Below are positions 8,020 through 16,373 of a stretch of 64,000 nt of DNA, in pieces. Origin of the DNA: DATKJY01 sp964540105 (GTDB lineage Bacteria; Zixibacteria; MSB-5A5; GN15; FEB-12); NCBI GenBank assembly GCA_964540105.1, contig CAZILL010000002.1, positions 1,178,001 through 1,242,000 of the forward strand, written 5' to 3'. The notes beneath the pieces are model-generated. The model had not been told where the DNA came from and made no database searches. It was given only the letters and a program-made list of their open reading frames with translations. Positions within the stretch are counted from its first letter, which is position 1, and each line of letters starts with the position of its first letter. A program made the position numbers and the translations under genes.

Positions 8020-9570
8020 ATGGAGAGTCTGAAAGTTTTTCTCAAGAATTTTGGGAACGTCGTCGCCAACATGACATCCAGTCAGGTCATGATGGCGCTC
8101 GGCGTACTTGCCGGTACGATCGTCGGCATTGTCTTTGCGGTGGGATGGTTCAGAGATGTCAGCTATGGGCGGCTCTACTCTCATCTTGAAGAAGGCGAGG
8201 CGGGAGAGGTCGTGTCGTATTTGACGGAACGCAAGATCCCGTTCAACCTTGTCGACAACGGCACATCGATTGAGATACCCGCCGGCGAGGTCTATAAGAC
8301 GCGCATAGCGCTGGCATCCGAGGGGCTCCCCAAGGGGGGCACAGTCGGGTATTCGATCTTCGATAAGAACAATCTTGGCATGACCGATTTTCTGCAGAAC
8401 CTCAATTTCAGGCGTGCGCTGGAGGGGGAACTGACACGCACGATCATGCAGTTATCTGAAGTACAGGCGGCGCGTGTTCACATTGTTATCCCGAAGGACA
8501 GGCTGTTCAAAGAGGACAAGAAAGAGGCAACGGCATCGGTTCTCCTGAAGCTCAAGGGACACGCCGTATTGGGGCGTCAGCAGCTCAATGGTATTACTCA
8601 CTTGGTGGCGTCATCTGTGGAGGGTCTGACACCGAGCAACATCACGATTGTTGATTATGACGGAAATCTCTTGTCGGGAGGACAGAAGAGTGACGCCCTG
8701 GCGGGCATGTCGAGTTCGCAGCTGGATGTCAGGCAGACGGTCGAGAAGTACCTTGAAGAGAAGGCCCAGTCCATGCTCGATGGCGTGCTTGGTTCCGGAA
8801 AAGCGATCGTTCGTGTAACGGCTGATCTCAATTTCCAGCAACTCGAACGACAAACAGAGGAGTTCGATCCCAACGCTCCGTCAGTCAGAAGCGAAGAGCG
8901 AACGAAATCGACGACCATCAACGCCAACAAAGGGGCCGACAGCACCAGCCAAAGCAATGAACAGGGGAGCAACGAAACAGTTGTCACCAATTATGAACTC
9001 AACAAGACCGTTGAGCACATCGTCAATGCGGTGGGGACAATAAATCGACTGACCGTCGCGCTCATGGTCGATGGGACGTATGGTGAGCAGAAGGGGGCGG
9101 CGGGCGGTAGCGCGGAGAAAGTGTATCAACCGCGTTCACAGGAAGAGATCGATCGCATTGGGGCGGTCGTTCGAAACGCAGTCGGCTTCGATCCGAAGCG
9201 CGATGACAAACTGGAAATCTTCAATGTTCCCTTCGATCGACAGGGCTTTGAGGAAGAGCAGAAGCAGCTCGATACAATGTACCAGCGCGACTTTTACACC
9301 GAAATCGGCAAGAAGGTCGGCATTGTACTTCTTATTGTCCTGGCTCTCCTCTATGTTCGCAAGAAGGTCAAGAAACTGTTTTCGTCAATAGGCACGCTCA
9401 TGCCGGCCGCGCGCCCAAGAGCGGCTGTGGTAGAGCCCGAGCCTGAAGAAGAGATTAAGTCGATTGTTCTTGAGAAGCGAAAGCCTCGACTCGTCGACGC
9501 CATGCAGCAGACCGCGAAAGAACGTCCGGATGAGGTGGCGAAGGTCATCAAGACGCTCATGATTGAGTAG
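8020..9570 (+). CDS. fliF: Flagellar MS-ring protein FliF
   Basis: FliF forms the inner-membrane MS ring on which the motor is built. The ATG at 8020 (AGGA six bases upstream) gives 516 residues; an upstream in-frame ATG at 7987 lacks a good ribosome site. There is an N-terminal membrane helix (about 22-42), then ring-building motifs (YSHLEEGEAGEVVSYL; EGELTRTIMQLSEVQAARVH), a low-complexity periplasmic stretch near 300, a second membrane helix (about 425-445, VGIVLLIVLALLYV) and a cytoplasmic tail that should bind FliG. A 6-bp hairpin (7978-7993) lies between fliE and this start. Confidence 0.96.
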   Translation: MESLKVFLKNFGNVVANMTSSQVMMALGVLAGTIVGIVFAVGWFRDVSYGRLYSHLEEGEAGEVVSYLTERKIPFNLVDNGTSIEIPAGEVYKTRIALASEGLPKGGTVGYSIFDKNNLGMTDFLQNLNFRRALEGELTRTIMQLSEVQAARVHIVIPKDRLFKEDKKEATASVLLKLKGHAVLGRQQLNGITHLVASSVEGLTPSNITIVDYDGNLLSGGQKSDALAGMSSSQLDVRQTVEKYLEEKAQSMLDGVLGSGKAIVRVTADLNFQQLERQTEEFDPNAPSVRSEERTKSTTINANKGADSTSQSNEQGSNETVVTNYELNKTVEHIVNAVGTINRLTVALMVDGTYGEQKGAAGGSAEKVYQPRSQEEIDRIGAVVRNAVGFDPKRDDKLEIFNVPFDRQGFEEEQKQLDTMYQRDFYTEIGKKVGIVLLIVLALLYVRKKVKKLFSSIGTLMPAARPRAAVVEPEPEEEIKSIVLEKRKPRLVDAMQQTAKERPDEVAKVIKTLMIE

Positions 9571-9580
9571 GGTGAGATAA

Positions 9581-10591
9581 ATGGAATACGAACAGATGAC
9601 TCCTCAGCAGAAGGCGGCCGTGGCGCTGGTGGCGTTCGGACCAGAAGTCGCAGCCCTGGTATTGAAGGGGATGTCCGAGAGCGAATTGGAGAAGATCACT
9701 ATCGAGATCGCGAACCTCCGCGACGTTCCCCCCGAAGTCGAGGCCAAAGTCATTGAAGAGTGTCACCAAATTTTCATGGCGCGCCAGTACATTTCGCAGG
9801 GAGGCGTAGACTTTGCATCGGACATTCTGGAGAAGGCTGTCGGCGGGAGCAAGGCCCGCGAAATCATGCATCGCCTGGAATCATCTTTCAAGTCGCACGG
9901 ATTCTCGCTCCTTAAGGACATCGATCCAAAGCAGCTCAGCGGCTTCTTTCAGAACGAACATCCCCAGACAATTTCGCTGGTCATGACCCAGTTGTCACCA
10001 CAGCAGGCGGCGGCCGTGCTTTCAGAGCTCACTCCTGAACTCCAAGCGGAGGTTGCTCTGCGCATCGCGACCATGGAGAAGATATCCCCCGAGATTCTCA
10101 AGGAGATCGAAGCCACGCTGGAGTCCCATTTCGGCCAGACATCGGGACGAGATCTCTCCGTGACCGGTGGCGCGAAGGCCATCGCTGAAATACTGAATCT
10201 GATCGATACCTCCGCTGAGAAGAATATCCTCCAATCGCTCGAAGCCGAAGATGCGGACCTGGCGGCAGAAGTGAAAAACATGATGTTTGTTTTTGACGAC
10301 CTGATTCTTCTGGATGATCGTTCGATCCAGCGCGTCCTCAAAGAAGTGGAAACGAAGGACTTGTCGATCGCGCTCAAGGCTGCGAGTGAAGAAGTCAAGA
10401 ATAAGATCTTCTCCAATGTTTCAGAGCGGGTGGCGGTCATGATTCGGGAAGAGATGGAATTCATGGGGCCGACGCGACTGTCCGATGTCGAAGCGGCACA
10501 GGGGAGAATCGTTGAGGCGGTCCGAAGACTGGAAGAAGAAGGGCAGGTCATAGTTTCCGGCCGGGGCGGCAAAGAGGATATTATTGTCTAA
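9581..10591 (+). CDS. fliG: Flagellar motor switch protein FliG
   Basis: FliG is the C-ring protein that interacts with MotA to generate torque. The 336 residues have normal length. The middle domain carries the conserved EHPQ motif (QNEHPQTISLVMTQL). The C-terminal torque domain includes FVFDDLILLDDRSIQRVL, with the charged residues that pair with MotA, and the switch segment RVAVMIREEMEFMGP. It lies ten bases after fliF and its 3' end overlaps the likely fliH start by eight bases. Confidence 0.97.
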   Translation: MEYEQMTPQQKAAVALVAFGPEVAALVLKGMSESELEKITIEIANLRDVPPEVEAKVIEECHQIFMARQYISQGGVDFASDILEKAVGGSKAREIMHRLESSFKSHGFSLLKDIDPKQLSGFFQNEHPQTISLVMTQLSPQQAAAVLSELTPELQAEVALRIATMEKISPEILKEIEATLESHFGQTSGRDLSVTGGAKAIAEILNLIDTSAEKNILQSLEAEDADLAAEVKNMMFVFDDLILLDDRSIQRVLKEVETKDLSIALKAASEEVKNKIFSNVSERVAVMIREEMEFMGPTRLSDVEAAQGRIVEAVRRLEEEGQVIVSGRGGKEDIIV

Positions 10592-11285
10592 GCTTATCAG
10601 GAACAGCGTGGAAGCGCCTGCAGTTTTCATCGGCGAGCGACAACGAGATCTGGCGGTTGAACAGAAGGCTGAAGCGCGTCTTGCTGAACTCTTCCCGCAG
10701 GTGTCGTTTGTTACGACCCACGATGGCGCTAAGTTCATTCCGTTGACGGAAGTATTCGCACTTGAGTCCACTCTCAAAGCAGAGCGAGACGCGGCATTTC
10801 GGGGCGGGCATCAACAGGGGCTTGCGTCGGGAACCCAGAAGGGGCTCGACGAGGCTCGTCAAGTGGCCGCCCAATTTGACCGCGCGATAAGCGATGCGAT
10901 CGGTCAACGGGAGACGATGTTGATCGAAGCCAAGGAAAAGATTCTTGACCTCGTTCTGAAAATCAGCAAGAAAGTGACTTTCGAGGCAATCGAGCTGGAT
11001 AAGGATGCGCTTCTAACGATCATCGAGGGAGCAGTCGCCCAGCTTGTCGATCGATCGCGACTGAAAATCAAAGTGCATCCGAGCTTCCTGCCTGTGGTAC
11101 AGCGAAACCTGGATCGATTCCTTGCGAGTACGGCGGGAATTCGAGATATCGGAGTGGAGCCGGACCCCCGTGTTCACGCCGGTGGGTGCCTCATCGAGAC
11201 TCCTTCTGGAGACATTGACGCGCGACTTGAATCCCAGTTTGAGGTTATCACGGAGGCGCTGCAGGGGGTGGAGGAAAGGCGGTGA
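10584..11285 (+). CDS. fliH: Flagellar export ATPase regulator FliH
   Basis: FliH dimers bind the FliI ATPase and deliver it to the export gate. The 233-residue protein shows the family pattern: a variable N-terminus, a Gly-rich helical segment with GGHQQGLASGTQKGL (about 74-88), and a C-terminal domain with LKIKVHPSFLPVV and DPRVHAGGCLIETPSGDIDA typical of FliH/HrpE. The start is uncertain between TTG 10584 (GAGG six bases upstream, overlapping fliG) and GTG 10608 (AGGA upstream). Its end overlaps fliI by four bases (GTGA). Confidence 0.9.
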   Translation: MSKLIRNSVEAPAVFIGERQRDLAVEQKAEARLAELFPQVSFVTTHDGAKFIPLTEVFALESTLKAERDAAFRGGHQQGLASGTQKGLDEARQVAAQFDRAISDAIGQRETMLIEAKEKILDLVLKISKKVTFEAIELDKDALLTIIEGAVAQLVDRSRLKIKVHPSFLPVVQRNLDRFLASTAGIRDIGVEPDPRVHAGGCLIETPSGDIDARLESQFEVITEALQGVEERR

Positions 11286-12598
11286 GCCAGATTGCCTACG
11301 ACATGTATTGTGACCGGATAAGCCGGACGAATACAATTCGCCAGTATGGCAAAGTGTCTCAGGTGGTCGGTCTGGTGATCGAATCGGATGGACCGGCGGT
11401 ATCCATCGGGCGCCTGTGCCGGATCGAGAACAGAGAAGAGAATTCGCATATTGAAGCAGAAGTGGTCGGATTTCGGGACAATCGCCTGTTGCTCATGCCG
11501 TATGGTTCGATCAGCGGCATTACACCGGGGTCGATTGTCACTTCGACTTCTGAGCAACTCAGGATACCAGTGACCAATGAGCTCGTAGGGCGCGTGCTTG
11601 GCGGGTTGGGTCAGCCGCTCGACGGCAAAGGGGCAGTGGTCAGCAATACGACACGCCCCATCAACGGGAAGCCGATTCCGGCCATGCAGCGACGACGAAT
11701 CGTCGAGCCATTGCGCACAGGAATCAAGGCGATTGACGCTCTCGCAGCCGTGGGAAGGGGACAGAGGATGGGGATCTTTGCCGGGTCCGGGGTCGGAAAG
11801 TCCGTTCTGCTTGGAATGATCGCCCGAAATTCGTCGGCTGATGTCAATGTCATCGCTCTGGTTGGGGAACGGGGGAGAGAAGTACGGGAGTTTATAGAAC
11901 GGGATCTCGGACCTGAGGGAATGAAGCGCTCGGTGGTTGTTGCCGTGAGCTCGGATCAACCGGCGCTGATCCGTATCAAGGGCGCTCTCGTAGCGACCAC
12001 GATTGCCGAGTATTTCCGTGAGCAAGGGAACCACGTCATGCTCCTGATGGATTCAGTAACCAGGTTGGCCATGGCGCAGCGCGAAATTGGTCTCGCCGTT
12101 GGGGAGCCGCCAGCTACCAAAGGGTACACTCCTTCAGTGTTTGCCATGTTGCCGACACTCCTGGAGAGAGCGGGCAACTGTGAGCGAGGATCGATAACGG
12201 GGCTCTACACGGTTTTGGTCGAAGGAGATGACTTTAACGAGCCGATCTCAGACGCGGTGCGATCTATTCTCGACGGGCACGTAGCGTTGTCGCGCCGACA
12301 AGCCTCGCTCAACCAATACCCTGCGGTTGACTACATCGATTCGATAAGCCGCCTGATGAAGGATGTCTGCACCGAAGAGGAAATCGACCTGGCGGGCAGA
12401 GTGCGCGAATTGTACGCCACCTATCGGGAATCGGAAGATCTCATCAACATTGGCGCGTATGTGAAAGGTTCAAATGCTCGGATCGACTTGGCTATATCGA
12501 AATTCGACGCTCTCAACGAGCTCTTTCGACAGAAGATTCACGAGCAATGCGATCACCAGGTGACTGTCGATCAGCTGAAGGGGATTCTCAACTCGTAA
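11282..12598 (+). CDS. fliI: Flagellum-specific type III export ATPase FliI
   Basis: FliI is an F1-beta-like ATPase that unfolds and feeds substrates to the flagellar export gate. The 438 residues contain the Walker A loop AGSGVGKSVLLG (about 164-175), Walker B VMLLMDSVTRLAMA and the export-ATPase signature REIGLAVGEPPATKGYTPSV. Translation is coupled to fliH through GTGA. Length and motifs are typical. Confidence 0.97.
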   Translation: MSQIAYDMYCDRISRTNTIRQYGKVSQVVGLVIESDGPAVSIGRLCRIENREENSHIEAEVVGFRDNRLLLMPYGSISGITPGSIVTSTSEQLRIPVTNELVGRVLGGLGQPLDGKGAVVSNTTRPINGKPIPAMQRRRIVEPLRTGIKAIDALAAVGRGQRMGIFAGSGVGKSVLLGMIARNSSADVNVIALVGERGREVREFIERDLGPEGMKRSVVVAVSSDQPALIRIKGALVATTIAEYFREQGNHVMLLMDSVTRLAMAQREIGLAVGEPPATKGYTPSVFAMLPTLLERAGNCERGSITGLYTVLVEGDDFNEPISDAVRSILDGHVALSRRQASLNQYPAVDYIDSISRLMKDVCTEEEIDLAGRVRELYATYRESEDLINIGAYVKGSNARIDLAISKFDALNELFRQKIHEQCDHQVTVDQLKGILNS

Positions 12599-12608
12599 CG
12601 GTTCTGTC

Positions 12609-13058
12609 ATGAAGAAGTTCAAGTTCAGACTCGAGCCGCTCCTCAAGGTCCGCTCACACATCGAGAAGCAGCGCCAGAAGGAGCATGCGACAGCGTTACA
12701 GCAGGTGTATCTTCAGCGCGATCACCTGGAGAAGATCGAGGCGAAGCGTCTGTTGACCATGGAGCGCCAGCGCGATGACCTGGCGGGAGTATTCTCGCCC
12801 GCCCAAGTGCAAACAGCCTGGCGATATCTTTCGAAACTCAAACGGGACGGCTGGAGCGGAGCCGAACTTCTGAGAGGGCTCGAGCAGGAAGCTGAGAAGC
12901 GTCGACTCAAGCTTATCGACGCCTCCAAAGAGAAGAAGATGTTCGAGAAACTCAAGGAACGGCAGCGCATTAAGCGAGCGGCAGAGGCAGAGCAGAGCGA
13001 GCGGAAGGACCTTGATGAGATAGCCGTCAGTGCGTATGGCTTTCGTCATCGTCAGTAG
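12609..13058 (+). CDS. fliJ: Flagellar export chaperone FliJ
   Basis: 149-residue, almost wholly helical, charged coiled-coil protein starting MKKFKFRLEPLLKVRSHIE, the characteristic FliJ opening. FliJ recycles export chaperones and inserts into the FliI hexamer like the gamma subunit of F1. It follows fliI by ten bases and ends the sigma54-driven basal-body operon as far as can be seen. fliK, flgD and flgE, which usually come next, are not here. Confidence 0.88.
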   Translation: MKKFKFRLEPLLKVRSHIEKQRQKEHATALQQVYLQRDHLEKIEAKRLLTMERQRDDLAGVFSPAQVQTAWRYLSKLKRDGWSGAELLRGLEQEAEKRRLKLIDASKEKKMFEKLKERQRIKRAAEAEQSERKDLDEIAVSAYGFRHRQ

Positions 13059-13114
13059 CTCGGTTCGTACCTGTTTGCGCTCACGTTTCAACGCCAAACA
13101 CCGATAGATGTAGT

Positions 13115-13327
13115 ATGTCTCTCAACAAGGGAATGAAGAAGACGGAACGCTGCCAATATGTTCGGGTATGCTATCTGGCAGAATCCCTCAAGTGTTTCGG
13201 CTATAAGACGGACTGTGCGCTGTACCTGCGGAGCAATGGCGAGCCGTGCAGTGAGGAGCGGTTTCACGAGGCTATGAACCGACTCATCAACAAGACCAAA
13301 GCCAAGTATGAAAAGATGCCTCAGTAG
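13115..13327 (+). CDS. Small cysteine-rich protein of unknown function
   Basis: 70 residues with five cysteines at 13, 19, 27, 34 and 45, i.e. C-x5-C-x7-C-x6-C-A-L-Y, then C45, followed by a charged helix ending in KTKAKYEKMPQ. The arrangement suggests metal binding or redox chemistry in the cytoplasm (no signal peptide). It looks like small four-Cys modules found beside or inside bacterial signalling proteins, but I cannot name a family. The ATG at 13115 has a weak ribosome site; an in-frame ATG at 13133 is a shorter alternative that keeps all cysteines. It sits between fliJ and the sigma54 promoter of flgF, where hook-length and hook genes often lie. Confidence 0.65.
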   Translation: MSLNKGMKKTERCQYVRVCYLAESLKCFGYKTDCALYLRSNGEPCSEERFHEAMNRLINKTKAKYEKMPQ

Positions 13328-13462
13328 TGCTGGCATCCAGAAATCTCTTCCGTCTCGCCCCAACATTCTTTCCATTATATCTCATCTTAGTCGGCGTCGA
13401 GAGGACTTCGATACGTACGTACTTCCCTTAATGTCAACAGGTTGACCATTGGTCACCATGTT

Positions 13463-13478
13463 CGGCACGGTCTCTGCT
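13463..13478 (+). promoter_or_regulatory. Sigma54 (-24/-12) promoter for the flgF operon
   Basis: CGGCACGGTCTCTGCT keeps GGCACG, the exact 10-base spacing and the -12 GC (13476-13477), differing from TGGCACG-N4-TTGCT at two positions. It has the same -24 hexamer as the flgB promoter (GGCACG). The start would be near 13489, just upstream of the GGAG site and ATG of flgF. Confidence 0.8.
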
Positions 13479-13500
13479 TTCAACCCCGACGGAGAACTGT

Positions 13501-14232
13501 ATGATCAAAGGAATGTACTCATCGGCATCCGGCATGATTCCCCGCGTGCAGAAGCAGGAGATGATTGCTAACAACGTCGCGAACGCCGGCACGGTCGGAT
13601 ACAAGAAAGACACGATGTTCTTCCGTGAGCTTTCAAAGGCCGAGCGTAAGCTGACGCCAAAGCGATCGGATTGGCAGCAGCCGCTGGTTGACAAGACCTT
13701 CGTGGATTACACGCCGGGGACGTTTGACCACACTGACAACCCGCTTGATCTGGCGATAGACGGAGACGGTTTCTTTCGACTCCAGGGGCCAGACGGCAGC
13801 ACCCTGTTGACAAGGTCGGGCACGTTTCTCATCAGCGGGGATGGGATTCTAAGCTACCCGGGTGGCTATCAGGTGATGGGGGAGAGCGGGCCAATTCAGG
13901 TAGGGAATGGAACGGTTACCGTGAATGAATCCGGACAGGTAGAAGTTGACGGTTCCACCGTTGCGCGCATTGTCCCGGTGACTGTCGATGACTTCGAGAA
14001 GCTCGATAAGGCCGGAAGCTCACTGTTCGTGGTGCCACAAGGCGTTCAGACGTCGACTGCAATTGGTTCCACTATTCGGCAAGGATATCTAGAGACATCG
14101 AACGTCGACATCGTGCGCGAGATGGTTGACATGATCATCGCGTATCGGACGTACGAAGCGAACGCCAAGGCCCTTCAAACACAGGACTCGTCGCTCGACG
14201 CCCTGTTTCGGAAAGTGGCGTCCGGGAGTTAA
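13501..14232 (+). CDS. flgF: Flagellar proximal rod protein FlgF
   Basis: 243 residues, a rod/hook-family protein starting MIKGMYSSASGM, with the N-terminal motif IANNVANAGTVGYKKD and the C-terminal signature VDIVREMVDMIIAYRTYEAN. It is shorter than FlgG, and its order just before flgG identifies it as FlgF. GGAG lies six bases before the ATG. It is the first gene after the second sigma54 promoter. Confidence 0.92.
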   Translation: MIKGMYSSASGMIPRVQKQEMIANNVANAGTVGYKKDTMFFRELSKAERKLTPKRSDWQQPLVDKTFVDYTPGTFDHTDNPLDLAIDGDGFFRLQGPDGSTLLTRSGTFLISGDGILSYPGGYQVMGESGPIQVGNGTVTVNESGQVEVDGSTVARIVPVTVDDFEKLDKAGSSLFVVPQGVQTSTAIGSTIRQGYLETSNVDIVREMVDMIIAYRTYEANAKALQTQDSSLDALFRKVASGS

Positions 14233-14265
14233 TGAAGAGAACGATCTGCACAGAGGAGAAAGCAT

Positions 14266-15054
14266 ATGATCAAAGCAATGCGAACGGCGGCATCGGGGAT
14301 GATGGCGCAACAGTTGAATGTGGACAATATTGCGAACAACCTGGCGAACGTAAACACGAGTGGCTTTAAGAAGAGCAAGATCGAATTCCAGGATGTTCTG
14401 TATCAGAATTACCGCAAGGCGGGAGTAGCGTCGTCGGTAGGGAATATGGTCCCGACCGGCCTCGCCATCGGCTACGGTGCGCGACCGGTGTCGAGCACGC
14501 GAGAGTTCACACCTGGTGATCTGTCACAGACCGGTAATCCGCTTGATCTGGCGGTTGACGGTGACGGTTTCTTCCAGGTACAGCGCCCCGACGGGACAAC
14601 GGCATACACCCGTGACGGATCGTTCAAGACGTCTGCCGACGGCCGACTGGTAACGTCCGACGGGTTCTACCTCCTTCCGCAGATCACGATTCCTGAGGAC
14701 GCAATTTCGGTGTCGGTGGGTGCTGACGGCACTGTCCAGGCGATACAGTTCGGGCAGAGTGAGCCGACGCAATTGGCGCAGATCGAGCTCGCGCGATTCA
14801 TCAATCCGGCCGGTTTGTCAGCGGTGGGCAGGAATCTGCTGATCCCAACGGCAGCTTCTGGGTCACCGAGTACAAACGTACCAGGGCAGGGGGGACTCGG
14901 CCTGATTAATCAGGGAGCGCTCGAAATGTCAAATGTCCAGGTTGTCGATGAAATGGTCAATATGATCGTTGCGCAGCGCGCTTACGAAATGAACTCCAAG
15001 GCGATTCAAACCGCCGATGACATGGCCTCAGTCGCCAATAACATAAAGAAGTAG
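14266..15054 (+). CDS. flgG: Flagellar distal rod protein FlgG
   Basis: FlgG builds the distal rod that crosses the periplasm and the L/P rings. The 262 residues show IANNLANVNTSGFKKSKIEFQ at the N-terminus (shortened: NLANVNTSGFKKS), the family repeat NPLDLAVDGDGFFQV and the C-terminal QVVDEMVNMIVAQRAYEMN. GAGGAG lies before the ATG. The next gene starts two bases after its stop. Confidence 0.97.
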   Translation: MIKAMRTAASGMMAQQLNVDNIANNLANVNTSGFKKSKIEFQDVLYQNYRKAGVASSVGNMVPTGLAIGYGARPVSSTREFTPGDLSQTGNPLDLAVDGDGFFQVQRPDGTTAYTRDGSFKTSADGRLVTSDGFYLLPQITIPEDAISVSVGADGTVQAIQFGQSEPTQLAQIELARFINPAGLSAVGRNLLIPTAASGSPSTNVPGQGGLGLINQGALEMSNVQVVDEMVNMIVAQRAYEMNSKAIQTADDMASVANNIKK

Positions 15055-15056
15055 CG

Positions 15057-15749
15057 ATGAAATCGATTCGTCACATACTCGCTATTGAGATCATGATCGC
15101 GATGATTCTGGGCGTGACGGCACGTACAGAAACCTGTGAAGAACAGATCAAGCAGGAGATCTTGCGCCAATGCCACCTCGACTCTCAGTGGTATCAAATA
15201 GAAATCCTCTCTAGTCAGCTCAAGGCTCAGAGTCTGGGATCGGAGACGATTGCTCTGAAACCGCTGTCGCAGAAGGAGCCGCTTGGTTTGTACACCGTGC
15301 AGGCGACGATCAAGCGCCGGGACACGACCATCGAGACCGGGAATGTGCACGCGAAAATTCACAAATTCGCCGACGTACTGGTTACTGAAGACAACCTGCA
15401 GCGCTTCCAAGTACTCTCGCCGGACAATCTCGGTTCCAAGCGCATGGATGTGACCGCGCTGATCGAGCAACCAGTGCGCTCGCTTGACGAGCTCGCCGGC
15501 ATGCGATTGAAAAGGAATGTCGCCAAGGGCCAGATCTTAACGACTGGGGCTATCGAGTCGATTCCTGACATTGAGGTCGGACGCGAAGTGTCGATCGTCT
15601 GCTCCAGCGACCGCATCCTGATCACAGCTGCAGGTCAGGCCCTCGAAAGAGGATCGGCGGGCAGCTATGTCAAGGTACGCAACAAGAGCTCCGGTCGAAT
15701 CGTCGTCGCTCGTGTTGTCGATCCATCAACAGTAATCATCGCTCCATAA
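15057..15749 (+). CDS. flgA: Flagellar basal body P-ring formation chaperone FlgA
   Basis: Periplasmic chaperone for FlgI assembly. The 230 residues begin with a signal peptide (about 1-22, KSIRHILAIEIMIAMILGV). The C-terminal SAF-like domain is clear: PVRSLDELAGMRLKRNVAKG, GREVSIVCSSDRILITAAG and SGRIVVARVVDPSTVII. Its position between flgG and flgH is normal for diderm bacteria. Confidence 0.93.
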   Translation: MKSIRHILAIEIMIAMILGVTARTETCEEQIKQEILRQCHLDSQWYQIEILSSQLKAQSLGSETIALKPLSQKEPLGLYTVQATIKRRDTTIETGNVHAKIHKFADVLVTEDNLQRFQVLSPDNLGSKRMDVTALIEQPVRSLDELAGMRLKRNVAKGQILTTGAIESIPDIEVGREVSIVCSSDRILITAAGQALERGSAGSYVKVRNKSSGRIVVARVVDPSTVIIAP

Positions 15750-15773
15750 TCGAATAGGACTCGAGGAGACACT

Positions 15774-16364
15774 ATGAACTTACGCAGAATCTTTCTCTTA
15801 ATAGTCGTTCTGCTGTTGCTGCCGTTTGCTTTCAAAGCCAAGGGGCAGGATTTTGGCGGAGGCCAATCCCTGTTTACTGACACCAAAGCGCACCGGGTGG
15901 GAGATATCCTGACCGTGTTGATTTACGAGCAGACTCAGGCAACGAATCAGGTCCAGACGAAGACAGAAAAGTCAAGCGACGGGACGACCAAAGGGGGACC
16001 GGGAACCGGACCGCTATTGCGATTCCTACCCTCGTTTAGCATGGACGCAAGTTCCAAGACCAATTTTGACGGTAAAGGTGAGAACCTGCGAAACGGATCG
16101 CTCAAAGCGAGAGTCTCGGTCACCGTTGTGGGCGTGAAGGAAAATGGCGATTTGATCGTCGAGGGATCAAGAATCGTAGGGGTCTCCGGAGACCGCGAGA
16201 CGGTCAGCCTCAGTGGAGTGGTTCGCCAGCGCGATATTCGCACCGACAACACCGTCGACTCATATCAGATAGCCGACGCCGAAATACAATACACTGGCAA
16301 AGGGAATGTCAATACCGCATCCCGTCCGGGGTTCTTCACGCGTCTACTGAACTGGTTCTTTTAG
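15774..16364 (+). CDS. flgH: Flagellar L-ring protein FlgH
   Basis: FlgH forms the outer-membrane bushing. The 196 residues include the family phrases SLFTDTKAHRVGDILTVLI (about 33-51), GDLIVEGSRIV and IADAEIQYTGKGNV. The N-terminus is a hydrophobic signal (MNLRRIFLLIVVLLLLPFAF), but no cysteine follows it and there is none in the protein, whereas enteric FlgH is a lipoprotein anchored through a lipobox Cys. The ring may therefore be held by protein contacts alone. Confidence 0.94.
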   Translation: MNLRRIFLLIVVLLLLPFAFKAKGQDFGGGQSLFTDTKAHRVGDILTVLIYEQTQATNQVQTKTEKSSDGTTKGGPGTGPLLRFLPSFSMDASSKTNFDGKGENLRNGSLKARVSVTVVGVKENGDLIVEGSRIVGVSGDRETVSLSGVVRQRDIRTDNTVDSYQIADAEIQYTGKGNVNTASRPGFFTRLLNWFF

Positions 16365-16373
16365 GAGGTCGGC

